Program-made: the position numbers and the translations under genes | Notes under the pieces: model-generated | The model's input: only the letters and a program-made list of their open reading frames with translations | What the model was told of the DNA's origin: nothing | Database searches by the model: none | Source: Polynucleobacter sp. 80A-SIGWE | Lineage (GTDB): Bacteria > Pseudomonadota > Gammaproteobacteria > Burkholderiales > Burkholderiaceae | Direction of reading: 5' to 3' | DNA: 64,000 bases | Assembly: GCF_018882295.1 (NCBI RefSeq) | Contig: NZ_JACVOR010000001.1 | Coordinates: forward strand, 310,001 to 374,000 | Part shown: positions 63,987-64,000 of the stretch, piece by piece | Layout: each line of letters opens with the position of its first letter | How positions within the stretch are numbered: position 1 is the stretch's first letter

Positions 63987-64000
63987 ATTAATTGAGACTG

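Overview
The window is a chromosomal, housekeeping-rich segment of a betaproteobacterium of the family Burkholderiaceae, most probably Polynucleobacter. This rests on the 16S rRNA sequence, the moderate GC content, the mnmG-rsmG-parA-parB-atp-hemE-priA order, and a tuf-trnW-secE-nusG-rpl-rpo-str-S10-spc-alpha block typical of the order. The genus call is recognition, not a computed match. I see no insertion sequence, prophage or CRISPR array.

Layout. 1-1785: two permease genes of a branched-chain amino acid type ABC transporter, the first cut by the window edge. 2-6.3 kb: mnmG, rsmG, parA and parB with two parS sites, one overlapping the likely mnmG promoter and one inside the mnmG reading frame. 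This is a chromosome segregation locus and suggests the replication origin is near. 6.4-14.7 kb: the complete F1Fo ATP synthase operon atpIBEFHAGDC, followed 15 bp later by hemE. 14.7-14.96 kb: an AT-rich intergenic region with DnaA-box and IHF-like motifs, before priA. 17-23.4 kb: a mixed region with gcvH, a glyoxalase II-like hydrolase, a tiny CxxC protein, a fatty acid desaturase, tRNA-Arg, a truncated cytochrome-c5-like membrane protein, rsmI, a DiaA/GmhA-type SIS protein, a BON-domain lipoprotein, a small cytochrome c and a GNAT acetyltransferase.

23.7-29.1 kb: one rRNA operon (16S, tRNA-Ile, tRNA-Ala, 23S, 5S) with promoter, boxA elements, processing stems and terminator. 29.2-31.8 kb: tRNA-Tyr, tRNA-Gly, tRNA-Thr, the first tuf copy, tRNA-Trp, secE and nusG. 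31.9-42.9 kb: rplK, rplA, rplJ, rplL, rpoB, rpoC. 43.1-47.9 kb: rpsL, rpsG, fusA, a second tuf with an identical protein, and rpsJ. 48.1-52.9 kb: the rest of the S10 genes (rplC to rpsQ). 53.1-58.9 kb: spc genes (rplN to secY, infA, rpmJ). 59-61.9 kb: alpha genes (rpsM, rpsK, rpsD, rpoA, rplQ). 62-64 kb: cutA and dsbD.

The coding content is conventional, and I found no convincing undescribed multi-gene system. The less ordinary material is regulatory or structural: parS sites in the mnmG promoter and coding sequence; the oriC-like hemE-priA gap; hairpins closely joined to sigma70-type promoters at three ribosomal operon boundaries; an intrinsic-terminator-like attenuator just before rplJ; two mutually exclusive hairpins between rplL and rpoB; an Ala/Pro-rich tail on ribosomal protein L10; and a cytochrome-c5-like membrane anchor that lacks its haem domain.
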